Below, one piece after another: positions 1 through 8,585 of a stretch of DNA of 64,000 nucleotides (position 1 is its first letter; each line of letters begins with the position of its first letter). A program made the position numbers and the translations under genes. The DNA lies in assembly GCF_035958815.1 (NCBI RefSeq), contig NZ_CP108383.1, positions 8,928,001-8,992,000 on the forward strand, in the 5' to 3' direction. A model generated the notes under the pieces. The model was not told where the DNA came from. It did no database searches and saw only the letters and a program-made list of their open reading frames with translations. The DNA is from Nocardia sp. NBC_01327. Lineage in GTDB: Bacteria > Actinomycetota > Actinomycetes > Mycobacteriales > Mycobacteriaceae.

Positions 1-58
1 TGCCCATAGCGGCGACCACACCGAGGGTGATCAGGGCGGTGGTGACAAGCTTCTTCAT
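1..58 (-). CDS. N-terminal fragment of a secreted or membrane protein
   Basis: Only the first 19 codons lie in the window; the gene runs off the left edge. Reading leftwards from an ATG at 58 gives MKKLVTTALITLGVVAAMG, a classic signal-peptide start: two lysines and then a hydrophobic stretch. A GGAAG ribosome-binding site sits six bases upstream. Nothing can be said about the mature protein. Confidence 0.6.
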   Translation of the reverse strand, partial: MKKLVTTALITLGVVAAMG

Positions 59-204
59 ATTCTTCCGGAGTCCTTTTCACGAACGAACCCGGTCGACGGT
101 CTCAGGTATGACCGACTGGCCGGGCCGAAACACCGTACCCCAGCGCTACGCCGAGTTCCTATCTTGCACAGCCGATTTCGAGATCTCCGGTGGTGTGTGC
201 CAGA

Positions 205-591
205 TCAGTTCGCGGCGCGGAAGGCCGGGCAGCCGATGTTCGTCGCGCCCTTCGGCCCGATCTGCCCGTCGTAGGCCTGCAGATTGATGACACGATCGTT
301 CGTATCGAACGTCGCGAGGAAGATCGTGGTGTCCGCATCCCATTCGGCGAAGGTCATTCCGGTATCGCCCAGTCCGGTAACCCAGGAGTCAGCCTGATTT
401 CCGTTCGGTGCGCCCATCCCCGCCAGCACCGCATCCTTTGCGTCACCGACATTCAGCGAGCACCAGACAGCCGGCAGATTCGGTTCGGCGGAGGCACTGC
501 CACCGCTGATGACAGCTGAAATGAGAACGGCGGGAAGCACTCCCACGGTCGCCATACCGATAATGCGGCCGGCAGATCGGCGCCGAGTCAT
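205..591 (-). CDS. Small secreted protein with an SmpA/BLIP-like pattern
   Basis: A 128-residue protein. The ATG at 591 is chosen because AGAAGGGGAAT lies just upstream; a longer in-frame start at 636 lacks this. Residues 1-35 form a signal peptide (twin arginines, hydrophobic core, ASA before the mature EPNLP). The mature part has two cysteines, likely a disulphide. The pattern 'VGDAKDAVLAGMGAP ... W ... FDTNDRVINL' resembles SmpA/BLIP-type two-repeat folds, where a helix ending in G-x-P is followed by a strand. That similarity is my inference; the gene is otherwise an unrecognised small exported protein standing alone. Confidence 0.7.
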   Translation of the reverse strand: MTRRRSAGRIIGMATVGVLPAVLISAVISGGSASAEPNLPAVWCSLNVGDAKDAVLAGMGAPNGNQADSWVTGLGDTGMTFAEWDADTTIFLATFDTNDRVINLQAYDGQIGPKGATNIGCPAFRAAN

Positions 592-736
592 AGATTCCCC
601 TTCTGAGCATGCAGTACAACCGGCCATGTATAGCACGGCGACCTGCCCAGCCGATCAGCGGCGTTTCAGTTGCGGGAGAAGGGAGTCCGGACACCCATCG
701 GCCCGGACACCCCTCGGAAGGTGCGACCAGCGTGAA

Positions 737-1402
737 CTATTCGCGGGTGGCGGGTCCCTCGATCAACCCGTACTCGACAGCCTCGGAGGTGGTGAGTATC
801 CGCTGTTGTTCGAGGTCCTGGCGGATCTGGTCGATGTCACGACCGGTGAGTTCCGCCAGACGAGTGAGCAATTCGCCGAACATGGCTCGTGCGTGCTCGA
901 GTCGCGGTTCGACACGACTGAGCCCGCCATCCAGACGCACCGACGGCTCCCGCAGGACGAACTGGGCACTCCGATAGGCGTAGCGGTGCTCGCACGATGC
1001 CAGCACACCCAGCGCCGCACCGCCGAGCGTGCCGCTCACATAGGCGCTCACGGGCGCGCGAAGTACGTCCAGCACATCGGTCACGGTGCTGGCATCCAGC
1101 AGATCCGCTTCCAGCCCATACATTTCGAGCCGGATCGGCCCCCCGCTTTCCGCATCCAGCGTCAGCAATCGGGCGCACAACTCTGTGGCAGCCGCGGCGT
1201 CCAAGCGCCCGTGCGCGATCACCGTCCGCTGCGCGAGCGATGCCTCCGCCGATACCTCCGGGCGAGGGTCTATCCACACGTGCGTCGAGGGCTGCGGCGC
1301 CGGAAAAGACTGCGGTTCTTGACGTTTCGCCGGGTAGAAGTTCGGAAACTCCGAAGGCCAAGGCTGCCACTGGGAGGTAGGTGTGCTCGTCTCGATTCTC
1401 AA
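737..1402 (-). CDS. ClpP-like protein lacking the catalytic triad
   Basis: A 221-residue protein whose second half (about 90-220) lines up with the ClpP/crotonase serine-protease fold. 'YVSGTLGGAALGVLAS' matches the GQAASMGA nucleophile segment, 'AQFVLREPS' the MIHQP segment, and 'LEQQRILTTSEAVEYGLI' the ERDxFLSAxEAxxYGLID segment. In this alignment Ser becomes Gly, His becomes Arg and Asp becomes Gln, so all three catalytic residues appear lost. Residues 1-50 are proline-rich and unlike ClpP. The start overlaps the upstream XRE regulator's stop (ATGA at 1402-1399), so the two are translationally coupled. A structural or adaptor role is more likely than proteolysis. Confidence 0.75.
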   Translation of the reverse strand: MRIETSTPTSQWQPWPSEFPNFYPAKRQEPQSFPAPQPSTHVWIDPRPEVSAEASLAQRTVIAHGRLDAAAATELCARLLTLDAESGGPIRLEMYGLEADLLDASTVTDVLDVLRAPVSAYVSGTLGGAALGVLASCEHRYAYRSAQFVLREPSVRLDGGLSRVEPRLEHARAMFGELLTRLAELTGRDIDQIRQDLEQQRILTTSEAVEYGLIEGPATRE

Positions 1403-1725
1403 GGCTGTTCTCCGATCCGATTCGATTCAGCCGTATCGTTCGTCACGTGCAAGGTGATGCGGCTGTCGACCGCGGCGGCGTACCGCTGCAATGTCGAAGT
1501 CCGCACATCGACGTTCTCCGTCTCCAACCGCGCCACCGCCGACTGCGACGTGCCCATCCGGGCAGCGACTTCGGTCTGCGACAACCCCGCCGCCCGCCGC
1601 CGCTCAGCCAGCTCGGCAATCAGCCGCGCGCGATCCTCCGACATCCGGCGCATTGCCATCTCCCGGAATCCGGGCAGCACCGGGAGAGGTTCGTCGCCCG
1701 GCGACTCGGTCACCTTCTCACTCAT
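1399..1725 (-). CDS. XRE-family helix-turn-helix regulator
   Basis: A 108-residue DNA-binding protein. Residues about 35-95 form an XRE (Cro/C1) domain: 'AAGLSQTEVAARMGTSQSAVARLE' is the helix-turn-helix, followed by 'VDVRTSTLQRYAAAVDSRITLHV'. The 'R-x-S-T-L-x-R-Y-A-A-A' continuation is typical of the HigA/antitoxin-like branch, but the partner here is a ClpP-like protein rather than a RelE-type toxin. It overlaps the downstream gene by four bases. Autoregulation of this two-gene operon is likely by family habit; I could not see a clear operator in the 76 bases upstream. Confidence 0.85.
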   Translation of the reverse strand: MSEKVTESPGDEPLPVLPGFREMAMRRMSEDRARLIAELAERRRAAGLSQTEVAARMGTSQSAVARLETENVDVRTSTLQRYAAAVDSRITLHVTNDTAESNRIGEQP

Positions 1726-1801
1726 ACCTACAACGATATCTCACTTTAGATATATCGCCAGGTCCCGAGTTTGCCGATTCGAACCAGTTCCCCGCAACTA
1801 C

Positions 1802-1984
1802 CTACACCTCGACGGGCACACGTTCCGAAGTGCTCGGAGCACGACTCGGCTGCTGGCTGACGGTGTAGGCGGCGTGTACCTCACGGCGGCGGTAGTCGAG
1901 GTCGGTGCCGCCGCCGAAATGCGAAGCGACACGCAGGGTTAGCCAGATGCCGACCGGCAGCACGGCCACAGTGGGGTCGATCAC
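1802..1984 (-). CDS. Small hypothetical protein
   Basis: A 60-residue reading frame with GTG start at 1984, chosen because AAGGGAG lies five bases upstream. The product begins MIDPTVAVLPVGIWLTLRVA, a short hydrophobic N-terminus, followed by a polar, arginine- and serine-rich tail. No family is recognised. It could be a small membrane-anchored protein. Support is the ribosome-binding site and codon use only. The 171 bases between it and ccsB show nothing notable. Confidence 0.4.
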   Translation of the reverse strand: MIDPTVAVLPVGIWLTLRVASHFGGGTDLDYRRREVHAAYTVSQQPSRAPSTSERVPVEV

Positions 1985-2155
1985 GACGTCTCCCTTAGGT
2001 TTCCGGTACGGACAGTCACAGACAACTGGACAGTACAAGCACCTCGACCCGCGAAGGAAGCTTACCGAGACGTGATGTCACACTCATTCGCCTCGGGACA
2101 TGTCTGATCCACCAATGGCGAACGCGCCGAACCGGATCCGCAGAAGGCAGACGGG

Positions 2156-3148
2156 TTAGTTGAGGCCCGCGTAGCTGTGCAGGCCGCTTACCACGATGTT
2201 GATGATGAAGAGGTTGAAGAGCATGGCGGTGAAGCCGGCGATGTTGATCCAGGCGGCCTTGGTGTCGCGCCAGCCGGAGGTGGCTCGGGCGTGGAGGTAG
2301 GCGGCGTAGAGGACCCAGGCTATGAAGGAGCAGGTTTCCTTGGGGTCCCAGCCCCAGAAGCGGCCCCAGGCGGCCTCGGCCCAGATGGCGCCGAGGATGA
2401 CGCCGGTGCCGAAGATGGGGAAGCCGATGATGGTGGTGCGGTAGGCGAGGCGGTCCAGCATCTGGGCGTCGGGGAGGCGGCTGGCGAACTGGCCGAAGAT
2501 ATTGTCGGACTCATGGCCTGCGGGCTGCCAGAGTCGGTACAGGAACAGCAGACTCGCGACGCCGGAGACCAGGAAGACACCGCTGCCGATGGATACCACG
2601 GTCACGTGCACGGGCAGCCAGTACGACTTCAGCGCGGGCACAACGGGTGCGGCGTCGACATGCAGTTTGGTGCCCGCCAGGAACAGCAGGATGAGCACCG
2701 GCAGCAGCAGGAACGACCACATGGCGCGGTAGCGCTGATCACGCAGCAGCACCAGGCCGACCAGCAGGGCGGCGGCGCACGCCATGGTGATGAACTCGAA
2801 CATATTGCCGAGCGGAAAACGGTGAGTCGCGAAGCCGCGCAGGATGATCGACACCACATGCGCACCGAAGCCGACGAACAGCACGGCAAAAGCCATATTG
2901 CCCAGGCGTTCCGGGAACGCGCGCTGCGCGCGGTCGGAGGGAACGACCTTGCCGGGCACCTGCCCCGAAGCCGCGGGCACCGGATCCGGTGCGCCGCCGC
3001 CGACGGTCACCAGCTCCCGCGCGGTCGCGGGCACCGTGCGGGTGATGGCGAACTGCCACACCAGCATGATGAAGACCAGCGTATAGATCACGATGGCCGA
3101 TTTGAACGCGAGATCGCTGTAGGAGGCGATGGTCTCGTTGATCGGCAT
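2156..3148 (-). CDS. ccsB: Cytochrome c biogenesis protein CcsB (ResC-like)
   Basis: A 330-residue multi-pass membrane protein of System II cytochrome c maturation. With ResB it forms the complex that carries haem across the membrane and attaches it to CxxCH motifs of apocytochromes. The haem-handling WWD-type segment is visible near residue 265 (FWGWDPKETCSFIAW), and histidines suited to axial haem ligation lie in the flanking helices. Its start overlaps the resB stop (TAATG at 3148). It is the last gene of the hemL-to-ccsB operon and corresponds to Rv0529 in M. tuberculosis. Confidence 0.95.
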   Translation of the reverse strand: MPINETIASYSDLAFKSAIVIYTLVFIMLVWQFAITRTVPATARELVTVGGGAPDPVPAASGQVPGKVVPSDRAQRAFPERLGNMAFAVLFVGFGAHVVSIILRGFATHRFPLGNMFEFITMACAAALLVGLVLLRDQRYRAMWSFLLLPVLILLFLAGTKLHVDAAPVVPALKSYWLPVHVTVVSIGSGVFLVSGVASLLFLYRLWQPAGHESDNIFGQFASRLPDAQMLDRLAYRTTIIGFPIFGTGVILGAIWAEAAWGRFWGWDPKETCSFIAWVLYAAYLHARATSGWRDTKAAWINIAGFTAMLFNLFIINIVVSGLHSYAGLN

Positions 3149-4776
3149 TACTTCTCTCCCGTGTTCTCGGTCAGCAGCCGCTCACGCAATCGGTCGAATT
3201 CGCCGCCCCAACCAGCCTGGTCGGTGCGGGCCAATCCGCCCATTTCTACTACGGTACGTCGTTTTGCATCGTCCTCGGTGCCGGGGTACACCCGGAGCCA
3301 GATGCGCCGCCGCTTCACCAGCAGTGAAACGAGCAGACCCGCCATCATGGTCACCGCGCTCACCAGCACCCACTGCTGCGCCGGATCATGCGAGACCTGC
3401 AGATTCACGAATTCCTGCGCACCGTCGAAGGTCACCTTCGTGCCGTCGGACAGATTCGAGGATTCACCGGGCTTGAGATTCACCCGCTGCTCCTTGACCA
3501 GCCGGCCCTGCTTGATCATCTCCGGATCCAGCGAGAACAACGACTGTGCGCGACCGGTATCCAGCCCGGTATCACCCTTGTAGATATCCACCGCGACCAT
3601 CGGATCCCGCATACCCGGATACATGGAGGTCAGCAGCGAACCGTGCAGCAGCGCGGTCGGCGCGAACAGGCCCTGGATGGCGACCTGATGCTTGCGCCGC
3701 TCCTCCTCGTTCGGATACATGCCGCCCGGCGGATCGATGCGCAGCACACCCGAGGACAGGAAGGTGGTGCCGTCGTCGGGCTTCCACTGGATCGTCTCGG
3801 TGCGCGTCTGCCCGTTCGGGAACGTCACCGTGAAGGTCGGCGCAAAACCGTGGCCCTGCAGGTAAACCCGGTCGCCGGCGACTCGCAGCGGATGATTCAC
3901 CTGAATGGTGGTGTCGCGCCAGGTGCCGGAGTCCAGATCCTTACCGGTCTGGTACTGGATGTTCGAGGTGAACATGGAGGCCTCGCCCGTGGGCAGATAG
4001 TCGGCCTTGAAGTCCTTGACCCGTATACACATCGGGGCCAATCCGGTGCCGTCGTTCACATTGCCGGCACGGAAGGAGTCGAATACCGCGGGCGAGGTGG
4101 TGCAGAAACCCGGGCCGTCGTTCGCGATGACGACGACATTGCCCTCGTAGCCGAAGAGCTTGCCGATGGCGATGGCCGCCAGCAGGCAGACCAGCGCCAG
4201 GTGGAAGACCAGGTTGCCGGCCTCGCGGGTGTACCCCTTCTCCGCCGAGAGCGTGATCTCACCCTCGCGCGTACCCGGGAGCACCACGGTTCGCCAGCCG
4301 CGCAACTCTTTCCGAGCGCGCTCGATGACCTCCTCGGGCGTGCCCGCATCACTACCGCTGAAGTGGTGCGGCAGTCGCGCGAGATTGCGCGGCGCCTTCA
4401 CCGGCGGCGTGCGCAGCGCCCGATAGTGATCGAGCACGCGCGGCAGGATGCAGCCCACCAGCGAAACGAACAGCAGCACATAGATCGCCGTGAACCAGAA
4501 GCTGGAGAACACGTCGAACAGCTGCGCCCGGTCCATCCAGCGACCCAGCGTCGGCCGGTTCCCGATATAGGTGTCGACCTTCTGCTTGTTCAGACTGCGT
4601 TGCGGCAGCAGCGCACCCGGGATGGCGGCCAGGGCCAGCAGGAACAGCAGCATGAGCGCGGTGCGCATACTGGTGAGCCCGCGCCAGGTATTGCGCAGCA
4701 GCGCGAGCGCGCGGCCGGGCAGCGACTGACGCGGCGGGCGGGCGGGGGCGGCGGGAGTTTCGATGGTTGTGGTCAT
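3148..4776 (-). CDS. resB: Cytochrome c biogenesis protein ResB
   Basis: A 542-residue ResB/Ccs1 protein, partner of CcsB. The start is the ATG at 4776, which overlaps the ccdA stop (TGATG); the frame is open further upstream but that part lies inside ccdA. Three hydrophobic segments occur near residues 35-55, 95-115 and 180-200. A long extracytoplasmic domain follows and a last membrane helix comes near residue 480 (VSAVTMMAGLLVSLLV). This is the family's usual layout. Corresponds to Rv0528. Confidence 0.93.
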   Translation of the reverse strand: MTTTIETPAAPARPPRQSLPGRALALLRNTWRGLTSMRTALMLLFLLALAAIPGALLPQRSLNKQKVDTYIGNRPTLGRWMDRAQLFDVFSSFWFTAIYVLLFVSLVGCILPRVLDHYRALRTPPVKAPRNLARLPHHFSGSDAGTPEEVIERARKELRGWRTVVLPGTREGEITLSAEKGYTREAGNLVFHLALVCLLAAIAIGKLFGYEGNVVVIANDGPGFCTTSPAVFDSFRAGNVNDGTGLAPMCIRVKDFKADYLPTGEASMFTSNIQYQTGKDLDSGTWRDTTIQVNHPLRVAGDRVYLQGHGFAPTFTVTFPNGQTRTETIQWKPDDGTTFLSSGVLRIDPPGGMYPNEEERRKHQVAIQGLFAPTALLHGSLLTSMYPGMRDPMVAVDIYKGDTGLDTGRAQSLFSLDPEMIKQGRLVKEQRVNLKPGESSNLSDGTKVTFDGAQEFVNLQVSHDPAQQWVLVSAVTMMAGLLVSLLVKRRRIWLRVYPGTEDDAKRRTVVEMGGLARTDQAGWGGEFDRLRERLLTENTGEK

Positions 4777-5600
4777 CAGATCGGCAGGGTCACATTCGAG
4801 ACGAAGGCGTCGCGGACCCAGGAGATGAACTGGTCCCACGCTCCGGTCACCAGGGCGATGCCGACGGCAACCAGCAGGATGCCGCCGATCACCTGAATGG
4901 TGCGGGAATTGCGGCGCAACCAGCCGACGCCGCGCAGTGCGGTCGCCGAGCCGAACGCCAGGATTACGAAGGGCAGGCCCAGGCCCAGGCAGTAGGCCAC
5001 GATGAGGGCGACCCCGCGAATGGCGGTGGTGCCCTCGGTGCCCGCGGATACGGCCATCACGCCGGACAGGGTGGGACCCAGGCACGGCGTCCAGCCGAGC
5101 GCGAACACCGCGCCGAGCAGGGGTGCGCCGATGAGACCGCTCAGACGCCGCGGCTCCATGCGCGTATCCCGCTGCAGAGCCGGAATGAGTCCGATGAACG
5201 CCAGGCCCATCAGGATGGTGACGCCGCCGCCGATGCGCTGCAGCAGTTCACGATTCACATTCAAGGCCTGAATGGTGCCGAACACCGTGGCCGAGGCGAG
5301 CACGAACACCACGGTGAAACCGAGCACGAACAACCCCGCCGCACCCGCCACCCGCATGCGGCCGCGATGGCGTTCGGCGACCGCGGTGCGCTGCGCCGAT
5401 TCGACCGTGACCGGCGGCGCTTCCGCACCGACGACTCCGGCCAGGTACGACAGATACCCCGGCACCAGCGGCACCACGCACGGCGAGGCGAACGACACCA
5501 GCCCGGCCAGCACGCACGCACCGAGCGCGAGCAGCAGCGGCCCGGTCGCAGCGGTCTGCTGGAACGAATCCCCCACGCTCGCAAGCACAGTCACATTCAC
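4776..5600 (-). CDS. ccdA: Thiol-disulphide transporter CcdA
   Basis: A 274-residue membrane protein of the DsbD/CcdA family that passes reducing equivalents from cytoplasmic thioredoxin to extracytoplasmic thiol proteins, keeping apocytochrome c cysteines reduced. Six or so hydrophobic segments are visible. The two redox cysteines are in the usual SPCVVP (about residue 40) and TPCLGP (about residue 170) motifs. The GTG start at 5600 overlaps the stop of the upstream thioredoxin gene (GTGA), which is its expected electron acceptor. Corresponds to Rv0527. Confidence 0.94.
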   Translation of the reverse strand: MNVTVLASVGDSFQQTAATGPLLLALGACVLAGLVSFASPCVVPLVPGYLSYLAGVVGAEAPPVTVESAQRTAVAERHRGRMRVAGAAGLFVLGFTVVFVLASATVFGTIQALNVNRELLQRIGGGVTILMGLAFIGLIPALQRDTRMEPRRLSGLIGAPLLGAVFALGWTPCLGPTLSGVMAVSAGTEGTTAIRGVALIVAYCLGLGLPFVILAFGSATALRGVGWLRRNSRTIQVIGGILLVAVGIALVTGAWDQFISWVRDAFVSNVTLPI

Positions 5601-6229
5601 TGGGCTGTCTCCGCGGCGAGACGGGTCACGGTGGGCTGCAGGTCATCGGCCAGGAGTGAGCGCAGGAAGACGGCGGCGACACGGTGATTGCGGTCGAGCA
5701 CGATGGTGGTGGGGATGACGCTGGTCGGGAACTTGCCCCCGAGGGCGAGCAGGCTGCGCATCGACGGGTCGTAGATCGACGGATAGCCGATCTTGTTGTC
5801 GGTGACGAAATCCTGGGCCTTGTCCTGCTGGTTGTCGCGGACATTGATGCCGAGGAAGGCGACGCCCTTGTCCTGGGTCGCCGCGTAAACCTGTTCCAGC
5901 GCAGGCGCTTCCGCACGGCACGGGCCACACCACTGACCCCAGATATTGATGACGACGACCTTGCCGGGGAAGTCGTCCACCGAGGTGGTCTTGCCCGCGG
6001 TCATGAGATCCGGGCCCGACAGCTTGCCGATGGTGCCGCGCGCGGACGGCGGATCGTAGGTGATGTCGGTCTTACCGCCGGGCGAGATGAATTCGAAGGT
6101 GCCGCCCTGCGCCACCGCGTCCTTACCTGCGGTCGAACAACCGGCGAGCACCGCCACCAGGGACAGGCTCGCCAGCAGGATCGACGCCGTACGCCGCAGC
6201 GATCCAGGCAGGGACGCGGACCCGCTCAT
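5597..6229 (-). CDS. ResA/TlpA-like thioredoxin lipoprotein
   Basis: A 210-residue extracytoplasmic thiol reductase, the likely acceptor for CcdA and reductant for apocytochrome c. The start at 6229 overlaps the upstream stop (ATGA). Residues 1-31 are a lipoprotein signal ending in the lipobox LAGC. A thioredoxin-like domain follows with the active site WCGPC near residue 100 and the cis-proline segment 'FPTSVIPTT' near residue 170. The charged insert between motif and cis-proline is typical of ResA/TlpA. Corresponds to Rv0526. Confidence 0.92.
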   Translation of the reverse strand: MSGSASLPGSLRRTASILLASLSLVAVLAGCSTAGKDAVAQGGTFEFISPGGKTDITYDPPSARGTIGKLSGPDLMTAGKTTSVDDFPGKVVVINIWGQWCGPCRAEAPALEQVYAATQDKGVAFLGINVRDNQQDKAQDFVTDNKIGYPSIYDPSMRSLLALGGKFPTSVIPTTIVLDRNHRVAAVFLRSLLADDLQPTVTRLAAETAQ

Positions 6230-7251
6230 GCCCCCGTCACCTTGGGATCCGAAGCCCCCGCGGGTTCGCTGTACACGATGTCGATCAACGTATCGCCCTG
6301 GTACACAAGGGAAGTGATGGACGCGAGCGAGCACTGGCGATTGCGCGGATCGTGCCACAGCCGCTGTCCCTGCAGGAAGCGCCGCAGCGTCCACACCGGC
6401 AGCTGATGCGACACCAGCACGGCCTCGCGACCGGCGGCCTCGACCCGGGCCTTGTTCGCGGCAGCCAGCATCCGGTGCGCGATCTGCAGGTACGGCTCAC
6501 CCCACGACGGCGTGAACGGATCCCGCATCTTCCACCAGTGCCGCGGCTTGAACAGCGCGCCGTCACTCATGGACACCCGCAGGCCCTCGAAGGTGTTTCC
6601 GGCCTCGATGAGATTGTCATCGGTCCGAATGATCAATCCGTGGTGCGCCGCAATGGGTTCCGCGGTCTCCTGCGCCCGCTGCAGCGGCGAGGCCACCACC
6701 AGCGCGATATCGTGATCGGCCAGCGACCGCGCCACGGCCTGCGCCTGCGCCCGCCCCGTCACCGACAACTGGAATCCGGGCAGTCGCCCGTACAGAATCC
6801 CCTTCGGATTGTGCACCTCACCGTGCCGCATGACATGCACGATCGTCTCGGCATCGGAAGCCACGTCCCCGGGCAGCAGCACTCCGCTCACCTGCGGCGC
6901 GGCGCCTGTGCCCGACGCGTCGACATCGGTTTCGGTCACCTCGGCCGACTCGGCGGCAACGGATTCGGTCGCGCCCCCCTCCGCGTCGCTGCCCTCGGCG
7001 GAGCTGTCCACAACGGCTGCCGCAGCCCACTGGGCAACAACAGCCGCCAGCTCGGCGGCCGACGCCTCGGTTTCCACGGAAGCTGTTGCGGGGGTGACGG
7101 TTTCGTCCGGGAGGGAGACGGCGATGTGCTCGCCGGTCTCGGCCAGTTCCTCTTCCGCCTGGCGGATGGAGTCGAGGAGGCGGGCGGCCTCGGCGGGCGA
7201 GAGAGGGGCGGGCGCGGGGGCGGGTAGGCCGGTCTCGGGATTAGAGCTCAC
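6226..7251 (-). CDS. Histidine phosphatase family protein with a long disordered N-terminus
   Basis: A 341-residue protein. From about residue 137 it is a phosphoglycerate-mutase-like histidine phosphatase: 'VMRHGEVHNP' holds the catalytic RHG histidine, 'ASPLQRAQETAEP' the second arginine, and 'AVLVSHQLPVW' the second histidine. Residues 1-130 are rich in Ala, Glu, Ser and Val and look disordered; this extension is unusual for the family. The GTG start at 7251 overlaps the hemL stop. Its place between hemL and the thioredoxin is conserved in mycobacteria (Rv0525), but the substrate is unknown and cannot be read from the sequence. Confidence 0.85.
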   Translation of the reverse strand: MSSNPETGLPAPAPAPLSPAEAARLLDSIRQAEEELAETGEHIAVSLPDETVTPATASVETEASAAELAAVVAQWAAAAVVDSSAEGSDAEGGATESVAAESAEVTETDVDASGTGAAPQVSGVLLPGDVASDAETIVHVMRHGEVHNPKGILYGRLPGFQLSVTGRAQAQAVARSLADHDIALVVASPLQRAQETAEPIAAHHGLIIRTDDNLIEAGNTFEGLRVSMSDGALFKPRHWWKMRDPFTPSWGEPYLQIAHRMLAAANKARVEAAGREAVLVSHQLPVWTLRRFLQGQRLWHDPRNRQCSLASITSLVYQGDTLIDIVYSEPAGASDPKVTGA

Positions 7252-8585
7252 GCGGCGGATCCTTCGGGGGTGGCGGCGGCCGCGGCGCGCGCGGCGGCGG
7301 GGAGGGCGGCGGCGATGCGATCGAATGCGTCCTCGTCGAGTGCCGCGGAAACGAACCAGGCCTCGAAAGCGCTCGGCGGCGCGTACACGCCGGCCTCGAG
7401 CAGGGCGTGGAAGAAGGCCGGAAAACGCCAGGTCTCAGCGGCCTTGGCGGCGGCATAGTCGGTGACCGGGGCGTCGGCGAAGAACACGCTCACCATATTG
7501 CCCGCGAATTGCACCTGATGCCGGACACCTTCGGCCGCGAGCGCGTCGGTGAGCAGCGCGCCGAGCCGCGTCGAATTCCGATCCAGGGCCGCGTAGACCT
7601 GATCGTCGGCGGCGCGCAGCGTGGCCAGGCCTGCCGCGACCGCCACCGGATTCCCGGAGAGCGTGCCCGCCTGATAGACCGGGCCCAGCGGAGCCAGGCG
7701 ATTCATGATGTCGGCGCGACCGCCGAAGGCCGCCGCGGGCAGCCCGCCGCTCATCACCTTGCCGAAGGTGTAGAGATCGCCTGCCACCCCTTCGAGGCCG
7801 TACCACCCGGATGCGCTGACCCGGAATCCGGTCATGACCTCATCCATGATGAGCAGCGCGCCATGGTCTTCGGTGAGCTTGCGCAGACCGGCGTTGAATC
7901 CGGGCAGCGGCGCGACCGCGCCCATATTGCCCGCCGCGGCCTCGGTGATCACGCAGGCGATCTCACCGGGATGCGCGGCGAAGGCCGCGGCCACGGCTTC
8001 GAGATCGTTGTAGGGCAGCACGATGGTGTCGGCCGCCTGCGCACCGGTGACACCGGGCGAGGTGGGCAGGCCCAGCGTCGCCAGGCCGGAACCGGCGTCG
8101 GCGAGCAGCGCGTCCACATGCCCGTGATAGCAACCGCTGAATTTGACGATCTTGGATCGACCGGTGAATCCGCGGGCCAGCCGGACCGCGCTCATGGTGG
8201 CCTCGGTGCCCGAGTTCACCAGGCGCACCCGCTCGACGGGGTCGACCCGTGCCGCAATGGCTTCCGCGAGCAGGATCTCGGCCTCGGTCGGCGCGCCGAA
8301 GGACAGGCCACCGGTGGCGGCCCGCTGCACCGCCTCGACAACCTCCGGATGCGCATGCCCGAGAATCATCGGACCCCAGGAACACACCAGGTCCACGTAC
8401 TCGTTGCCATCGGCATCGGTCAGCGTGCACCCGCGCGCGGAGGCCATGAACCGCGGCGTCCCGCCCACCGAATTGAAGGCCCGCACCGGCGAATTCACGC
8501 CACCCGGAATGACCGCCGCGGCGCGTTCGAAAAGCTGGGCTGAGACCGGCACCGACGCCTGGCTCACACGCGGAGAAGAACTCAC
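7248..8585 (-). CDS. hemL: Glutamate-1-semialdehyde 2,1-aminomutase
   Basis: A 445-residue PLP enzyme that turns glutamate-1-semialdehyde into 5-aminolevulinate, the last step of the C5 route that HemA begins. The GTG at 8585 (protein start VSSSPRVSQASVPVS) is chosen; the same frame stays open upstream but runs into the repeat region and carries no homology. 'PGGVNSPVRAF' is the family's N-terminal signature, 'LVNSGTEATMSAVRLAR' binds the cofactor phosphate, and 'FGKVMSGGLPAAAFGG' carries the Schiff-base lysine. First gene of the six-gene operon that ends with ccsB; corresponds to Rv0524. Confidence 0.95.
   Translation of the reverse strand: MSSSPRVSQASVPVSAQLFERAAAVIPGGVNSPVRAFNSVGGTPRFMASARGCTLTDADGNEYVDLVCSWGPMILGHAHPEVVEAVQRAATGGLSFGAPTEAEILLAEAIAARVDPVERVRLVNSGTEATMSAVRLARGFTGRSKIVKFSGCYHGHVDALLADAGSGLATLGLPTSPGVTGAQAADTIVLPYNDLEAVAAAFAAHPGEIACVITEAAAGNMGAVAPLPGFNAGLRKLTEDHGALLIMDEVMTGFRVSASGWYGLEGVAGDLYTFGKVMSGGLPAAAFGGRADIMNRLAPLGPVYQAGTLSGNPVAVAAGLATLRAADDQVYAALDRNSTRLGALLTDALAAEGVRHQVQFAGNMVSVFFADAPVTDYAAAKAAETWRFPAFFHALLEAGVYAPPSAFEAWFVSAALDEDAFDRIAAALPAAARAAAAATPEGSAA

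Noticed and set aside
2177..4896. Long plus-strand frames opposite ccsB and resB
   Set aside because: Composition is Gly/Glu/Arg/Gln-rich without any recognisable fold; the minus-strand genes are firmly identified.
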